This document shows, in pieces, positions 34,170-42,906 of a stretch of DNA of 64,000 nt. The stretch is from Yoonia maricola (lineage in GTDB: Bacteria; Pseudomonadota; Alphaproteobacteria; Rhodobacterales; Rhodobacteraceae): NCBI RefSeq assembly GCF_002797915.1, contig NZ_PGTY01000003.1:310001-374000 (forward strand), in the 5' to 3' direction. The notes under the pieces are model-generated. The model was not told the DNA's origin. It worked only from the letters and a program-made list of their open reading frames with translations, and did no database searches. Position 1 is the stretch's first letter. Each line of letters starts with the position of its first letter. A program made the position numbers and the translations under genes.

Positions 34170-35081
34170 ATGAAACAGACAGTTCTTATCCTTGGCGGCT
34201 CTGGCAAGATCGGGAGCCACGCAACAGACGCCTTTTGGGACGCAGGCTGGGAGATCCGCCAGTATGACCGCAAGAGCGGTGACATGGTGAAGGCAGCCCA
34301 AGGTGCCGATGTGATCGTCAATGGCCTGAACCCACCCGCTTATCACAACTGGGAACGCAGTATTCCTGCAATCACTTCTCAGGTCATTGCCGCAGCAAAG
34401 GCCAGCAGGGCAACCGTGATCATCCCCGGCAATATCTACAACTATGGCGACCAGCCAGGTGTTCTGGACGAAAACACCCCTCAGACCGCGACAACCAGGA
34501 AAGGCCGTATACGCATCGCGATGGAGGAAAGCTATCGCGCTGCAGGTGTCCAAACCATTATCCTGCGTGCGGGCAATTTCATTGATCCGGCAGGCAATAA
34601 AGACATCATGCGCATGTTGATGATGCGCGAGATCAAAAAGGGAAAAATCACCGCTGCTGGTGATCCCGAAACCCTGCTAGCCTATGCTTACGTTCCCGAT
34701 TGGGCTCGGGCCGCAGTCAAATTGGCCAACAAACGCGCAGCTCTGTCCCTGTTCGAGGATATCCCATTTCCCGGACACGCCTTTACAACGGCGGAATTAC
34801 AGCGCTGCATCGCACGCCATACGGGTCAGGACATCAAGATAAACCGCTTCCCTTGGTGGGCTATGACACTGCTCGGTCCATTTTGGGAACTGGCCCGCGA
34901 GATGCGCGAAATGCGTTACCTCTATGCCATGCCGCATAAGATCGGGTCGACCAAGTTCGACCAGCTGGTGCCGGGATTTGAACCAACCGATCTGGAAGAG
35001 GTGATGTTGGCGGGGTTACCGCGCGATATCAACCCAGACAAGATGGTGCGGACCAGCGGCCAAGCCATCATCGCCCAATAG
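34170..35081 (+). CDS. NAD(P)-dependent epimerase/dehydratase-like protein
   Basis: This 303-residue short-chain-fold protein starts with the nucleotide loop LILGGSGKIGSHA (residues 6-18), followed by GADVIVNGLNPP and IIPGNIYNYGDQPG, then ILRAGNFIDPAG. A classical YxxxK pair is not obvious, although RIAMEESYRAAG occupies the expected place, so it may be a redox sensor-like (NmrA-type) or atypical epimerase. It is divergent from a LysR gene. Its last 66 bp overlap the convergent endonuclease/exonuclease/phosphatase gene. Confidence 0.85.
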   Translation: MKQTVLILGGSGKIGSHATDAFWDAGWEIRQYDRKSGDMVKAAQGADVIVNGLNPPAYHNWERSIPAITSQVIAAAKASRATVIIPGNIYNYGDQPGVLDENTPQTATTRKGRIRIAMEESYRAAGVQTIILRAGNFIDPAGNKDIMRMLMMREIKKGKITAAGDPETLLAYAYVPDWARAAVKLANKRAALSLFEDIPFPGHAFTTAELQRCIARHTGQDIKINRFPWWAMTLLGPFWELAREMREMRYLYAMPHKIGSTKFDQLVPGFEPTDLEEVMLAGLPRDINPDKMVRTSGQAIIAQ

Positions 35082-36149
35082 GGCACGGTCGGGATCGTCC
35101 GGCGCGGGCCAAAAGACGCCCGCGTCTTTTACTGTCCAATCAGCCGCAGGCAGAACATAGCTGACACGCAAATTGCCGGGGCCATCGTCTGGCCAATCAG
35201 CCGTGTCTTGATCCGGCAGCGGATCCTGCAAGCGTGGATCGCGCAGGAAAGATGCCATCGCATCCGAGAACCCATCACCAGCCTGCGGGTCTAGATTGGC
35301 GTTTCCTGCAATCACAAACTGCGATGGCACGGGCCCGAAATCGCCATCAAGCACCGCCTCCCATAAACGCAATTCATCGCGGTTGCGCAGCCCGTTCATA
35401 TCCTCGGGGCCATCAAAGACGGGTGGCGTGGCCGAGAAGGCCATGACGGAAAGCGGTTTCCCATCAGGTAAGCTGACAGGAACAATCCAATGTCCGGTTG
35501 ACGACAGGCGCAAAATGTCCAACGCCGCGTTGCTTAGGAACGGGGCGCCTGCCGCCTGCGGTAAAACAGCGCCGGGCAGGTCTTTCCACAAGACGGCTGA
35601 CAGGTCTGTCGCCTGCCCTGCCTGAATTGGAAAGCGCGACAAGATCGCCAAGCCGCCATCCCCTGCAAAACGCCCATAACCCTGCGCATCGCGCGCGTCG
35701 CCCAGCCGCCCGTTACCGTCCAGATCAAGTCCGGTGGCTACACCAGCATTGGGCTGCAAGGCAAAGTGATAGGAATAGCCCGGATCAAACTGCACGGCAA
35801 AACCCGCAAGCGCGAGGCCATCATGATCAAAGTCGAAGTCGGTCAATAACAGTACATCTGGGGCAATACGCGCAATGACATCACGGATCGCGGCAATCTG
35901 GTCGTCTTCGCCCCGCTGGATATCGCGCAAGAGCAAACCCGGACCATCACGACTAAGCGGCGCTGCATAGGTTGCAATGCGGTATGTCTCTGCCTGTGCC
36001 GGGCTGGCCAGACCGAAGCTGATCAGTAGATAGAGCTGTGCGTAGGTCCGGTACGGTCGTAAGCTTTGCGGCGCTGCACCTCGATCATCTGCGCCACCCG
36101 GCTGAGAGCGACGCCACGCATCAGAATACTGGCTGGCAAGAAAGCCCAT
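35016..36149 (-). CDS. Endonuclease/exonuclease/phosphatase family protein
   Basis: This protein has a typical bacterial EEP-like domain: ETYRIATYAAPLSRDGPGLLLRDI, VLLLTDFDFDH, GYGRFAGDGGLAILSRFPI, and near the end VLPAADWTVKDAGVFWP and LAAGPHHLVWVDI. An AxA-like leader (ISFGLASPAQAE) precedes the domain, so export is likely. The true start is unclear. The ATG at 36149 makes the gene overlap the upstream membrane-protein gene by 127 bp. A CTG near 36019, just past that gene's stop, would leave only a very short leader. Family members hydrolyse nucleic acids or phosphoesters. Confidence 0.8.
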   Translation of the reverse strand: MGFLASQYSDAWRRSQPGGADDRGAAPQSLRPYRTYAQLYLLISFGLASPAQAETYRIATYAAPLSRDGPGLLLRDIQRGEDDQIAAIRDVIARIAPDVLLLTDFDFDHDGLALAGFAVQFDPGYSYHFALQPNAGVATGLDLDGNGRLGDARDAQGYGRFAGDGGLAILSRFPIQAGQATDLSAVLWKDLPGAVLPQAAGAPFLSNAALDILRLSSTGHWIVPVSLPDGKPLSVMAFSATPPVFDGPEDMNGLRNRDELRLWEAVLDGDFGPVPSQFVIAGNANLDPQAGDGFSDAMASFLRDPRLQDPLPDQDTADWPDDGPGNLRVSYVLPAADWTVKDAGVFWPAPDDPDRALLGDDGLAAGPHHLVWVDIAR

Positions 36150-36892
36150 GCAGAAACCGTCCAAATCAACGTTTGCGGATTATCAAGGTTGATGGGCGTC
36201 CCCAAGGCCGCCACCAATTTCACCACCGCTGGCACCAAGAAGGGCAGCAAGAAGCCTAATATAACGTTAACGCGCCCATCACGTTGGAGGCGTTTGACAA
36301 CGTCGCCACCGGCGGTCGGGTCAAATGTGGGCAGGTTGATCCACACGTTGAACGCGCCTGCACGGCGCGGCCAGCGGTAAAGGCGCAGCAGGATAACAAA
36401 CCATATGACCGAGAAGACCGAGACAAGATAGCTCAGCCCCGCTGCATCACGCAGATGTTGGATCACCACCGGGTCGGTGCCGTCAGGCATCATGATCACC
36501 ATCAAACGCACCGGCGAATATGGAAAATCAATCGCCTCGCCGATAACACTGCCACTGTTCTGAAAATATTCCGACAAGACGCCGGGTGAATCGACGCCTT
36601 TAAAGATCATCGACAAACAGAACACCGTCGCAAATAACGCCGAAAACCGGACGCGGTTAAATGGGGGTGCGTCGCGAAACTCAACCAGACTGGGGCTGCT
36701 GGAACTGTATTCCACAATCGTGAAAAGCGCACCAAAGATCGCCACAAGAACGATGATCTGGGCGTTGTCCGTCTCTGCACTAGGCAGCAGCGCGTAAGGC
36801 ATGATGATCAAGATGATCACCATGACAGCTCTGACCAATGCGGAGGGCAATCGCGCTAGCACTGCATTTCTTCCTCTACTGGGCACCAGCAT
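36023..36892 (-). CDS. Multi-helix membrane protein of unknown function in the leu cluster
   Basis: This 289-residue protein has about seven hydrophobic helices, including VRAVMVIILIIMPYALLP, IIVLVAIFGALFTIVEY, LVSVFSVIWFVILLRLY and VILGFLLPFLVPAVVKLVAAL, with a basic C-terminal tail. I do not recognise a family. It lies between leuD and the EEP gene on the same strand. ATG start at 36892; a long inverted repeat lies just upstream. Confidence 0.8.
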   Translation of the reverse strand: MLVPSRGRNAVLARLPSALVRAVMVIILIIMPYALLPSAETDNAQIIVLVAIFGALFTIVEYSSSSPSLVEFRDAPPFNRVRFSALFATVFCLSMIFKGVDSPGVLSEYFQNSGSVIGEAIDFPYSPVRLMVIMMPDGTDPVVIQHLRDAAGLSYLVSVFSVIWFVILLRLYRWPRRAGAFNVWINLPTFDPTAGGDVVKRLQRDGRVNVILGFLLPFLVPAVVKLVAALGTPINLDNPQTLIWTVSAWAFLPASILMRGVALSRVAQMIEVQRRKAYDRTGPTHSSIY

Positions 36893-36904
36893 GTTTGCAT
36901 ATAT

Positions 36905-36956
36905 TGTTCAGCTGGCCCGCAATACGCGGCATTATTATTGAAATAATGCTGAACAA
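36905..36956. promoter_or_regulatory. Nested inverted repeats upstream of the membrane-protein gene
   Basis: TTGTTCAGC (36905-36913) and GCTGAACAA (36948-36956) are perfect 9-bp arms. Inside, GCATTATT (36929-36936) pairs with AATAATGC (36942-36949). The two stems share two bases, so they compete or stack. It may be an operator or a leader switch for the gene starting at 36892. Confidence 0.5.
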
Positions 36957-37074
36957 ATCCAGCCCTTTGCATCAACCACAGCAGAGGCGAAACAGGCCAG
37001 AAGGGCCACATTCGCCTCAAAGTGATGCGCGAATGCAACCCAACCGCAGCGTTATGCCGCATTTGCCTGTTGTA

Positions 37075-37680
37075 CTAAACCCAAGGGCGCGCAGCGCTGG
37101 CTTCGGCTTCAAAGGTATCTATCGATGCGGCCTTTTCCATAGTCAGACCGATGTCGTCCAGGCCATTCATCAGGCAGTGTTTCTTGAAAGGGTCCACCTC
37201 AAAGCTGAAGGTTTCACCATCCGACGATGTAACGGTCTGCGCTTCCAGATCAATCTCGATCCGCGCGTTCGATCCCTTTTCGGCGTCCTTCATCAGTACA
37301 TCAACCTGCTCTTGTGGCAGGGCAATCGGCAAGATGCCGTTTTTGAAGCAGTTGTTGTAGAAAATATCGGCATAGCTTGGCGCGATCACACAGGTGATAC
37401 CGAAATCGGCGATGGCCCACGGCGCGTGTTCGCGTGACGACCCGCAGCCAAAGTTATCGCCAGCGACGATAATCTGCGCTTCACGGTACTGCGGTTTGTT
37501 GAGGACGAAATCAGGAATTTCGTTGCCGTCGTCATCATAGCGCATCTCATCAAAGAGATTCACGCCAAGACCAGAACGTTTGATCGTTTTCAGGAACTGC
37601 TTGGGGATGATCATATCGGTGTCGATATTGACCAATGGCAGGGGTGCGGCAATGCCGCTGAGTTTTGTGAATTTCTGCAT
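37075..37680 (-). CDS. leuD: 3-isopropylmalate dehydratase small subunit
   Basis: This 201-residue subunit pairs with LeuC to isomerise 2-isopropylmalate to 3-isopropylmalate. The swivel-domain motif is [15 protein letters not shown] (about 74-88), and the N-terminus [18 protein letters not shown] is typical. The ATG overlaps the leuC stop (TAATG), so the subunits are translated together. Confidence 0.97.
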   Translation of the reverse strand: MQKFTKLSGIAAPLPLVNIDTDMIIPKQFLKTIKRSGLGVNLFDEMRYDDDGNEIPDFVLNKPQYREAQIIVAGDNFGCGSSREHAPWAIADFGITCVIAPSYADIFYNNCFKNGILPIALPQEQVDVLMKDAEKGSNARIEIDLEAQTVTSSDGETFSFEVDPFKKHCLMNGLDDIGLTMEKAASIDTFEAEASAARPWV

Positions 37681-39086
37681 TACATCATCTCCCGCACGTC
37701 GGTCAGTTTGCCTGTGATTGCTGCCGCTGCCGCCATCTGTGGTGACATCAGGTGGGTACGTCCGCCCCTTCCCTGCCGTCCTTCGAAATTCCGGTTGGAT
37801 GTGGCAGCACAGCGTTCACCCGGTGCCAGTTGGTCTGGGTTCATTGCCAGGCACATAGAACAGCCCGCAAGGCGCCATTCAAAGCCAGCCTCTTTGAAGA
37901 TATCGGCAAGACCTTCTTCTTCAGCCTGCGCGCGCACAAGACCAGAGCCGGGTACGACCATCGCCCGCAACCCGTCCTTCTTCTTTTTACCTTTCAGGAT
38001 CGCGGCGGCAGCGCGCAAATCCTCGATCCGGCCGTTGGTGCAAGATCCGATAAAGACGGTATCAATCTCAATCTCAGACAGCGGTGTGCCAGGCTTCAGG
38101 TCCATATAGTCGAGTGAGCGTTGCGCTGCACCGACCTTGCCGCCTTCAAAATCATCGGCGGCAGGCACAGCCGCCGTGATCGGCAGCACATCCTCGGGCG
38201 AGGTCCCCCATGTGACAACAGGCGCAATATCTTCGCCTTTCAGCGTAATCACCTTATCGAAATGCGCACCCTCATCAGTATAGAGCGTACGCCAATAGGC
38301 TTCGGCCGCTTCCCAAGCCGCACCTTTCGGCGCATGCGGGCGACCTTTGCAATATTCATAGGTCTTTTCATCTGGCGCAATCAGACCGGCGCGCGCGCCG
38401 CCTTCAATGGCCATGTTGCAAACCGTCATGCGGCCTTCCATCGACAAATCGCGGATCGCTTCGCCGCAATACTCGATCACATAGCCTGTGCCGCCTGCGG
38501 TGCCTGTGGCGCCAATAACAGACAAGGTGATGTCCTTGGCCGTCACGCCGGGGCGCAGCTTGCCGGTGATCTCGACCTTCATATTCTTGGATTTCTTCTG
38601 GATCAGCGTTTGCGTCGCCAGAACATGCTCCACCTCAGATGTCCCAATGCCGTGGGCCAGCGCACCGAATGCGCCGTGTGTCGCGGTGTGGCTATCGCCA
38701 CACACCACAGTCATGCCTGGCAGAGTCCAGCCCTGCTCTGGCCCGACGATATGCACGATACCCTGACGGACATCAGACACAGGGTAATAGTGGATGCCAA
38801 ATTCTTTGGCGTTGCTATCAAGGGCGGCCACCTGAATTGCGCTATCCTCGGTCATGTTCTTGGGGTCATCGCGGCCTGCCGTTGTGGGCACGTTGTGGTC
38901 AGGCACAGCGATTGTTTTCTCTGGCGCGCGTACCTTGCGACCAGCCATGCGCAGCCCTTCAAAGGCTTGCGGGCTGGTCACTTCGTGGACCAGATGGCGG
39001 TCGATATACAGCAGGCAAGTGCCATCTTCAGCTTCATGGGCAACATGCGCATCCCAGATTTTATCATAGAGCGTTTTGGGGGACAT
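37680..39086 (-). CDS. leuC: 3-isopropylmalate dehydratase large subunit
   Basis: This 468-residue aconitase-family enzyme carries a 4Fe-4S cluster. The Cys ligands are in [10 protein letters not shown] and in GCSMCLAMN; the substrate loop [15 protein letters not shown] is near the end. [18 protein letters not shown] holds the active-site histidines. The ATG at 39086 has GGGAGAGGA upstream and is chosen over one six codons earlier. Its 5' leader of 250 bp carries possible control structures. Confidence 0.97.
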   Translation of the reverse strand: MSPKTLYDKIWDAHVAHEAEDGTCLLYIDRHLVHEVTSPQAFEGLRMAGRKVRAPEKTIAVPDHNVPTTAGRDDPKNMTEDSAIQVAALDSNAKEFGIHYYPVSDVRQGIVHIVGPEQGWTLPGMTVVCGDSHTATHGAFGALAHGIGTSEVEHVLATQTLIQKKSKNMKVEITGKLRPGVTAKDITLSVIGATGTAGGTGYVIEYCGEAIRDLSMEGRMTVCNMAIEGGARAGLIAPDEKTYEYCKGRPHAPKGAAWEAAEAYWRTLYTDEGAHFDKVITLKGEDIAPVVTWGTSPEDVLPITAAVPAADDFEGGKVGAAQRSLDYMDLKPGTPLSEIEIDTVFIGSCTNGRIEDLRAAAAILKGKKKKDGLRAMVVPGSGLVRAQAEEEGLADIFKEAGFEWRLAGCSMCLAMNPDQLAPGERCAATSNRNFEGRQGRGGRTHLMSPQMAAAAAITGKLTDVREMM

Positions 39087-39336
39087 TGTCCTCTCCCGTA
39101 TCAAAATGTCAGTGGTCGTCAGGCGTGCGGAAATGGCGCGGGGTTATCCGCGGGCCAAGATTGTGCCACGCGCGCCAAAGAACCGCCAAGGCAGTCGCGC
39201 GCGATCATCCATATCAAAAACCTGTTTCATAGATGTTCAAATACACAGGCAGACCCAATGCTGCAAGGGCTGCCGCATTGGGTTTTGCAACGTGCACCCC
39301 GGACGGGCACTATGCCGAATTATCGAGTAGGTTAGC
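39087..39336. other. 250-bp gap upstream of leuC
   Basis: A hairpin ACCCAATGC (39253-39261) with GCATTGGGT (39275-39283) is followed by TTTT on the plus strand. On the minus strand (toward leuC) a 28-codon frame runs from 39230 to 39144 (MKQVFDMDDRARLPWRFF...), possibly a leader peptide but without Leu enrichment. leuC's promoter must lie here or beyond. Confidence 0.4.
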
Positions 39337-40281
39337 TCACGTCGTCGGATCAGTCGAATTTGGCGCTTCAGGTACCAGACCAGCAAATGTCGCCAGTGCA
39401 CCATCTACTGTCAATTCGGCATTAACGGTAACATCAACTGTCACCGACGCCACAACAGTCTCGATCGGCACACTCCGACCCAAGACAAAGGCGCGCGAGG
39501 TCTCAAACTCAGCTGGCTCATCAGCCTCGTTTTCGAAAGCCACTTCGATATTATATCCGTCGATGCCGTTAATCGTGCCTTCAGTGACTGTGACAATCAG
39601 GTCGTCATTTACGACTGTCGCATCATTTGTATCAATGGTCATGACAATTTCATCACCGGTGCCGAGTTCCTCGATAATCGCAACCGTCTGTTGGTCGTCA
39701 TCATCATTGGCAAGCGCGTAGTAGGTGTTCGTACCTGCAACACCGTCCAAGATGCCACGCCCTGTCACCATGATCAGATCGTCATCGCCATCCCCGCCAA
39801 AGGCCTGACCGCCATTACCCCACAAGAACAGATCATCATCATCGTCCTCGCCACGGATCGTATCGGTACCAGTATTTCCCAAAACGACATCATTGCCCCC
39901 GCCAGCGCGCACAATGTCATTGCCTTCACCGGCGTCAATAAAGTCCGCACCGCCGCCGCCTTCGATTGTATCATCACCACCAAGGCCAAAGATTTCATCA
40001 TCATCCGCACCACCAAAAATCACATCACGGTCAGCACCACCTGTGATCGTATCTTCGCCAAAGCCGCCAAAAATCTGATCAAGGCCACCATTGCCATTGA
40101 TGGTGTCATCCCCCTGAAACCCGCGGATCACATCGTCGCCTTCGGTGCCGTCCAAGGTATCATCTTCAAGGGTGCCGCGAATTTCGTCCTCATCTTCATC
40201 GTCATCGCCATCGCCATCGGCAATCAGCGGGATCACGGCCAAGCCAGCGGCAAGGAGAAGCATGGTCAGCATAATATCCAT
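39337..40281 (-). CDS. Membrane-anchored RTX-type calcium-binding repeat protein
   Basis: This 314-residue acidic protein starts with one hydrophobic helix (MLTMLLLAAGLAVIPLIA) and then an Asp/Glu stretch. About seven nonapeptide-like repeats follow (GTEGDDVIRG, GFGEDTITGG, GLGGDDTIEG, GGGNDVVLG), the hemolysin-type parallel beta-roll that binds calcium. The last 120 residues are beta-rich. Unlike normal RTX exoproteins it has an N-terminal helix rather than relying only on a C-terminal type I signal, so it may be anchored at the inner membrane or Sec-exported. No type I system is nearby. Confidence 0.85.
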   Translation of the reverse strand: MDIMLTMLLLAAGLAVIPLIADGDGDDDEDEDEIRGTLEDDTLDGTEGDDVIRGFQGDDTINGNGGLDQIFGGFGEDTITGGADRDVIFGGADDDEIFGLGGDDTIEGGGGADFIDAGEGNDIVRAGGGNDVVLGNTGTDTIRGEDDDDDLFLWGNGGQAFGGDGDDDLIMVTGRGILDGVAGTNTYYALANDDDDQQTVAIIEELGTGDEIVMTIDTNDATVVNDDLIVTVTEGTINGIDGYNIEVAFENEADEPAEFETSRAFVLGRSVPIETVVASVTVDVTVNAELTVDGALATFAGLVPEAPNSTDPTT

Positions 40282-40430
40282 CAAGAGGTCCTGTCGTCAG
40301 AATAGGTTAACCGACGGTAGCCTGCCGCACAGCACCCGGCAAGACAGGATAACGCGTGAAAAACGCGCCGCTTGCTTGCTTTGCATGCCCATGCCACCCT
40401 GATTTTAGGCAAAACAGCGGTTGCACAAAC

Positions 40431-41792
40431 ATGGCTCTACACGAATTATCACCAACTGTTCCGGTCAGCGACGGCCAGGCCGAAGCCCCCTTGGAAGAAT
40501 TGATGATGATTGGCCGCGACCTGCTGTTACAAGGACAGGTCTTTGTCGATTCCATGTTTCGGACATGGAACCTGTATCAGATATTTATCGCAGTGGCCCT
40601 TTTCGCGGTCGCACATATATTGCGTGCAACATTGGGCCCCCGCATTCGTACCTGGATGGGATCGCGTGAAAACTGGCCGAAATGGCGGATGCGTATTCTG
40701 GTCGTCGTGCATCAACGATTGCGCCCGATCTTTTTTGTCGCGCTGATCTGGGCCGTGGTCTTTTATATGCGAGAGGCGACATGGCCCAGTCGCAGCTATC
40801 TGCTTGGCGTGATTGGCACCTTGGCACTTGCATGGTTATTGATCGTCTTTGCGACGCGGCTGATCAAAAGCCCGACATTGCGCAAATTTGTCCGTTACGG
40901 CGCATGGACATGGGCGACATTGCAAATTCTTGGACTGTTGGAGGTGGCAGAGCGCCTGTTGGACAGCATCGGCTTTAGTATTGGCGAGATCAGGTTCTCG
41001 CTTTTATTGCTGATACAGGGGCTGGTCATTCTAGGCGTGTTGATCACACTTGCGCGGTTCTTGACCAAAACAACCTCAAACCGCATCAGGTCCAACGAAG
41101 ATATCAGCCCTTCAATGCAGGTTTTGATCGTCAAAGGTGTGCAGATTGCCTTTTATGGCGCGGCGTTCTTTCTGGGGGTGCGCGCGTTAGGGATTGATCT
41201 GACCGGGCTTGCAGTACTGTCGGGGGCCATTGGTGTTGGCCTTGGTTTTGGTTTGCAAAAGGTTGTGTCAAACCTTGTGTCCGGTGTGATCATTCTGCTC
41301 GATAAATCGATCAAACCGGGCGATGTGATCAGCCTTGGCGAGACCTTTGGTTGGATCAATTCACTCGGCGCGCGCTATGTGTCCGTGGTCACCCGCGATG
41401 GCCGCGAATATCTGATCCCAAACGAAGACCTGATCACAGGACAAGTGGTGAACTGGTCGCACTCAAATGATTTCGTCCGCCTTGATATCGAATTTGGGAC
41501 GGCATATCACGATAACCCCCATGAGGTGCGGCGCATCGCGATTGAAGCCGCCCAAAGCGTGGACCGCGTGTTGAGCAACAGACCAACCGTTTGTCACATC
41601 GTGGGGTTTGGCGACAGCTCTGTCGATTACTTGCTGCGGTTCTGGATCAGTGACCCAACAGGCGGGCTGACCAATATTCGTGGTCACGTCTATCTGGCAC
41701 TCTGGGATGCGTTCAAAGCACAGGGTATCAGCATTCCATTCCCGCAACGTGAGGTGAAACTGTTAGACGAGGGCGACAAATTTGATCATTGA
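40431..41792 (+). CDS. MscS-type mechanosensitive channel family protein
   Basis: This 453-residue channel has several N-terminal helices (about 45-210), then the MscS pore and beta domain: LGVRALGIDLTGLAVLSGAIGVGLGFGLQKVVSNLVSG is split by me as pore helix, followed by LDKSIKPGDVISLG, GWINSLGARYVSVVTRDG and VVNWSHSND. It opens at high membrane tension and releases solutes. The start at 40431 gives MALHELSPT; an earlier GTG at 40356 is possible. Confidence 0.92.
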   Translation: MALHELSPTVPVSDGQAEAPLEELMMIGRDLLLQGQVFVDSMFRTWNLYQIFIAVALFAVAHILRATLGPRIRTWMGSRENWPKWRMRILVVVHQRLRPIFFVALIWAVVFYMREATWPSRSYLLGVIGTLALAWLLIVFATRLIKSPTLRKFVRYGAWTWATLQILGLLEVAERLLDSIGFSIGEIRFSLLLLIQGLVILGVLITLARFLTKTTSNRIRSNEDISPSMQVLIVKGVQIAFYGAAFFLGVRALGIDLTGLAVLSGAIGVGLGFGLQKVVSNLVSGVIILLDKSIKPGDVISLGETFGWINSLGARYVSVVTRDGREYLIPNEDLITGQVVNWSHSNDFVRLDIEFGTAYHDNPHEVRRIAIEAAQSVDRVLSNRPTVCHIVGFGDSSVDYLLRFWISDPTGGLTNIRGHVYLALWDAFKAQGISIPFPQREVKLLDEGDKFDH

Positions 41793-41829
41793 CGCGCCTT
41801 AGTTTTGCCCAATTTGCAAGAAATCGTGA

Positions 41830-41860
41830 CACTGTAAGATGTAACCTATTGTGTACAGTG
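41830..41860. promoter_or_regulatory. Inverted repeat before the PilJ-like gene
   Basis: CACTGTA (41830-41836) and TACAGTG (41854-41860) form a 7-bp inverted repeat with a 17-bp spacer, nine bp before the start codon at 41869. Confidence 0.35.
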
Positions 41861-41868
41861 GATTAACG

Positions 41869-42819
41869 ATGATGTCTCTTGATACGAAATACAGCCGGCT
41901 GCCATATGTCTCTGCGCTGGCGCTCGCGTTCACCAACTTTGCTATACCTGTTAACGCAGATAACCTCGCACAAACCTCAGAAGAAGCCGAGGTTGGATAT
42001 GATATTATATCCGACGGCGCAGAGCGGATCCGCCACGCTGGCCAGCTACGCACGTTAACGCAACAGGTTGCCGCCGCATCATGTTCTTTGACCTCTGACA
42101 TAGACGTCGAAGAAGCGCACGACATTCTTGCCCATGCCACGGCCGAATTCGACACTATCATCGTGGCACTTCGGGTTGGCGACGAAACGCTTGGCATTAT
42201 GGGACCCGAGACAAACCGCCGGACCCTTCACGATTTGGATGAGGTAGAGCAAGAATGGATGTCGATCCATACAGCCATTGAAAACGTATTGGCCGACGGC
42301 CACGATGTGGATAGCGCACATATCATTGACGATCACAACCTGCGTCTTCTTGATCTGACCACGCAATTGGCGTCAGATATTACCGGGCAATATGCCCACC
42401 CTTATGAGATTTCCGCCGCAGACGCGCTTTTGATTGAATTCGCCGGACGCCAGCGCATGCTGACACAGAAGATGGCAAAAGACGCTTGCGAAATCTGGAC
42501 AGGCTATCACGCCGACGAAGCCGTCGTGGACCTGAAAGAGACGATAGAAATCTTCGAAAACTCTCTCTTTGCGCTACGCGACGGGATGCCTGCCGTGGGC
42601 ATCAGACCAGCCCCGAATGATGTAATCCTTGCTGATCTGGAGTCCCTTATTTCTCGCTGGGACGTAATTTCCGAGAACACACAGACTCTGGTTGATGGTG
42701 GCACTCTGAACGAGGCACAAAAAACCGAGGTTTTTCATGATCTTGAGGTTGAGTTGGCTGAACTGGATCATCTGTTAGATGACTACAAAGCTTATGCCGA
42801 ACGCGACCACGATTCCTGA
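41869..42819 (+). CDS. Exported protein with two PilJ-type sensor N-domains
   Basis: This 316-residue protein has a signal peptide (YVSALALAFTNFAIPVNA) and two similar all-helical units at about 51-170 and 186-305. Each opens with the PilJ N-domain pattern (AERIRHAGQLRTLTQQVA; FAGRQRMLTQKMAKDACE). These domains normally form the periplasmic part of type IV pilus chemoreceptors or NarX-type sensors. Here no methyl-accepting or kinase part follows, so it is a free periplasmic sensor-like protein. Two ATGs (41869, 41872) are possible starts. Confidence 0.85.
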   Translation: MMSLDTKYSRLPYVSALALAFTNFAIPVNADNLAQTSEEAEVGYDIISDGAERIRHAGQLRTLTQQVAAASCSLTSDIDVEEAHDILAHATAEFDTIIVALRVGDETLGIMGPETNRRTLHDLDEVEQEWMSIHTAIENVLADGHDVDSAHIIDDHNLRLLDLTTQLASDITGQYAHPYEISAADALLIEFAGRQRMLTQKMAKDACEIWTGYHADEAVVDLKETIEIFENSLFALRDGMPAVGIRPAPNDVILADLESLISRWDVISENTQTLVDGGTLNEAQKTEVFHDLEVELAELDHLLDDYKAYAERDHDS

Positions 42820-42861
42820 AAATCGCCACCGTGTTATCAAGGCGATTGCTATATTTGCTGA

Positions 42862-42893
42862 AAAGGAACATTATAAGAACATAATGTTCCTTT
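42862..42893. promoter_or_regulatory. SOS-like (LexA) box inside a 13-bp inverted repeat before a LysE exporter
   Basis: The arms AAAGGAACATTAT (42862-42874) and ATAATGTTCCTTT (42881-42893) are perfectly complementary. Within them GAAC (42866-42869) and GAAC (42877-42880) are spaced by exactly seven bases, the alphaproteobacterial LexA pattern GAAC-N7-GAAC. The site ends 13 bp before the LysE-type start codon. Confidence 0.55.
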
Positions 42894-42906
42894 GAAAGGC
42901 TACGCC

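Noticed and set aside
38121-39335. Long open frame on the plus strand opposite leuC (404 codons)
   Set aside because: It is the antisense shadow of a well-conserved leuC; composition and lack of motifs argue against coding.
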